Shown here piece after piece: positions 4,222-5,506 of a stretch of DNA of 5,506 nt (the first letter of the stretch is position 1; every line of letters begins with the position of its first letter). A program made the translations under genes and the position numbers. This DNA comes from Anaerolineae bacterium (lineage in GTDB: Bacteria; Chloroflexota; Anaerolineae; Aggregatilineales; UBA3940), in NCBI GenBank assembly GCA_016926985.1, contig JAFGNO010000237.1:1-5506 (forward strand). The letters are read 5' to 3'. The notes beneath the pieces are model-generated. The model did no database searches. It was not told where the DNA came from and saw only the letters and a list, made by a program, of their open reading frames with translations.

Positions 4222-5506
4222 TTACGTTGAATGGCCTGATCCGTTGCCGGGGAGAATTCCCAGGCTTCGGGCGCGGGCAACAGCCTGGGTGCGGCTGGTT
4301 ACGCCAAGCTTATTGAAGATATTGGTGGCATGTTTTTTGACCGTGTTGAGCGAGACAACGAGCTGGTCGGCGGCCTCGCTGTTGGAGCGCCCTTCCGCGA
4401 TCAGGCAAAGGACTTCCAGCTCACGGTCGCTGAGTGGCTCGATATAGACCGAGTCGTCAGATTCATACCTGGCGGGTTTCCCCCCGGCGGGGAACAGCGC
4501 CAGCAGCCTGCCGGTGTAATCGGGATAGAGGCTATGGGCGGCAGCCTTATACAGCAGACAGGACATCGCCTCACCCTCATCCAGAAAAACCCGGATCAGC
4601 TGTTCGGGATAGGCCAGTTCCAGCGCCTCCTCCAGCATGACGAGTGCTCGCGAGTCGGCGCCTTTGGACTGGTGAGTGAGCGCCTGGAGGATACGGGCCT
4701 CGATTAAATTGAAGATACGACCCTGCCGGACGGCAAAGCTGGCGCAGTCAGTCAGCAAGGCCAGCGCATCGTCATGATGGCGGCAGGCAAGCATAGTCCG
4801 CGCCAGGGTCAGGCAGCCCGTGTGATTTGCCGTGGTGATATCGCTGCCGGGCGCCAGCTGGCATTCCTGGATATAGCGATACACCGCTGGCCTATCGCCC
4901 ATCAGCAGCGCCAGGCGGTTTTTTTCAGCAATAAGCTGGTCCAGACAGGGCAACTCGGAGATGTGGTTTTCAGCCAGAAAATGTTCGGCGGACTGTATGG
5001 CGGCAAGCGCGCGAACATAATCCCCCCTGGCACGGTTCACCCGGGTCAGCGCCACATACCCGTGGCAGACCACAAGGGCTACCTGCCATTGTTCGCTGAG
5101 CTCAATGCCGCGTTCAGCATGGTAGAGAGCCTGATCGAGGTCATTCCACTGGTAGAGAATAGTGCTGTAAATCGTTGAGGCATAGCCGGAGAGCAGAACC
5201 TGCCGGCTGGTGTGGTGGATATGCTCCTCGGCATAGTGGAATGCATCCTTGCAGGTCTGAGCCGCCGGGTGAAGCCGCGCCTGAGCAATCTGCAACTGTG
5301 CGGCATCACAGAGGGCAATCATTGTGGCATGGGTATTGCGGGCTTTATACCCCATAGCAGCCGCTTTCTTGAGCGTGTTGACAGCCCGATCGAGGTCCCC
5401 GCTGCTGACCAGGCCCGTTGAGGCCATCGTGGTCGCCAGGCTCCGCATGGTCAGGCTGTCTTCAGGAAGACAATCAAGGGCACGCAGAGCATATTCCGTG
5501 GCCTGC
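4222..5506 (-). CDS. MalT-like LuxR-family transcriptional regulator, C-terminal part (5' end outside window)
   Basis: DNA-binding regulator of the large MalT/STAND type, which in family members couples an N-terminal NTPase and a central TPR-like sensor to a LuxR helix-turn-helix. The frame is open to the right edge; the ATG at 5448 is internal, because 19 in-frame codons before it (QATEYALRALDCLPEDSLT) already match the TPR pattern A..AL..LP.D. About 427 residues are visible, against roughly 850-950 for the family. Numbering from that internal Met, repeat helices appear at about 17-32 (GDLDRAVNTLKKAAAM), 60-75, 103-120, 142-160 and 263-279. The hallmark RVFLDEGEAMSCLL is at 286-299. The HTH spans about 338-399: LSDRELEVLCLIAEGRSN, then a recognition helix around SLNTVKKHATNIFNKLGV, then SRTQAVARARSLGIL. 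The ATPase domain, promoter and ligand are not visible. The small gene downstream may be co-transcribed. Confidence 0.93.
   Translation of the reverse strand, partial: QATEYALRALDCLPEDSLTMRSLATTMASTGLVSSGDLDRAVNTLKKAAAMGYKARNTHATMIALCDAAQLQIAQARLHPAAQTCKDAFHYAEEHIHHTSRQVLLSGYASTIYSTILYQWNDLDQALYHAERGIELSEQWQVALVVCHGYVALTRVNRARGDYVRALAAIQSAEHFLAENHISELPCLDQLIAEKNRLALLMGDRPAVYRYIQECQLAPGSDITTANHTGCLTLARTMLACRHHDDALALLTDCASFAVRQGRIFNLIEARILQALTHQSKGADSRALVMLEEALELAYPEQLIRVFLDEGEAMSCLLYKAAAHSLYPDYTGRLLALFPAGGKPARYESDDSVYIEPLSDRELEVLCLIAEGRSNSEAADQLVVSLNTVKKHATNIFNKLGVTSRTQAVARARSLGILPGNGSGHST
4252..4440 (-). other. LuxR-type helix-turn-helix domain of the regulator
   Basis: C-terminal GerE/LuxR DNA-binding domain, about 63 residues, starting at EPLSDRELEVL. 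The expected RELEVL, NTVKKH and NKLGV...RTQAV elements are all present. One departure is SNSEAADQL where most members have SN.EIA..L, an Ala in place of the core Ile of the scaffold helix. The ORF ends nine residues after the domain, usual for MalT-type regulators. Confidence 0.92.

Noticed and set aside
3948..4280. Minus-strand reading frame of 110 codons across the regulator/small gene gap
   Set aside because: It needs a TTG start inside the regulator's C-terminal coding sequence, has no ribosome binding site, overlaps genes on both sides, and its translation looks random (many Trp, His and Pro, no recognisable pattern).
4330..5178. Plus-strand frames of 125 and 134 codons opposite the regulator
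   Set aside because: They are antisense to TPR and HTH coding sequence with clear family motifs, and have no ribosome binding sites or motifs of their own.

Overview
The window looks like part of a chromosome from a Chloroflexota bacterium, probably Anaerolineae-like. This is judged from protein style: a family 5 solute-binding protein with long DppB/DppC-type permeases, a MalT-like LuxR regulator, and a small companion protein carrying a VQG...W.DWF...DQAALHG pattern that I associate with that phylum. It is a memory-based inference, not a search result. Coding sequence is moderately GC-rich and no mobile element, tRNA, rRNA or CRISPR array was seen.

Left half, plus strand (1-3256): the end of an oligopeptide/dipeptide-type ABC importer operon. 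It holds the C-terminal ~361 residues of the extracellular solute-binding protein (gene enters from the left edge), a 118-nt gap with four consecutive inverted repeats, a DppB-type permease (start corrected to the ATG at 1206), and a DppC-type permease overlapping it by 4 nt (ATGA). No ATP-binding subunit follows, so the ATPases must lie upstream or elsewhere. After a 128-nt gap with no visible terminator comes a 78-codon plus-strand gene (3385-3621) of unknown function, closed by a strong rho-independent terminator at 3654-3680.

Right half, minus strand (3707-5506): a MalT/LuxR-type regulator enters from the right edge (C-terminal ~427 residues: TPR-like helical region and a C-terminal LuxR helix-turn-helix) and ends at 4222. 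Downstream of it, after 257 nt of non-coding sequence rich in short dyads, is an 85-codon small gene (3962/3964 to 3707) that probably starts at TTG or GTG. It converges on the transporter operon, and the terminator lies between the two.

The importer would capture a peptide-like or other family-5 ligand outside the membrane and pass it through the heterodimeric permease. The regulator could respond to a small ligand and control nearby genes, but nothing in the sequence proves that it controls this transporter. The points most worth a second look are the hairpin cluster between binding protein and permease, the structured gap upstream of the small minus-strand gene, and the two small unknown genes.
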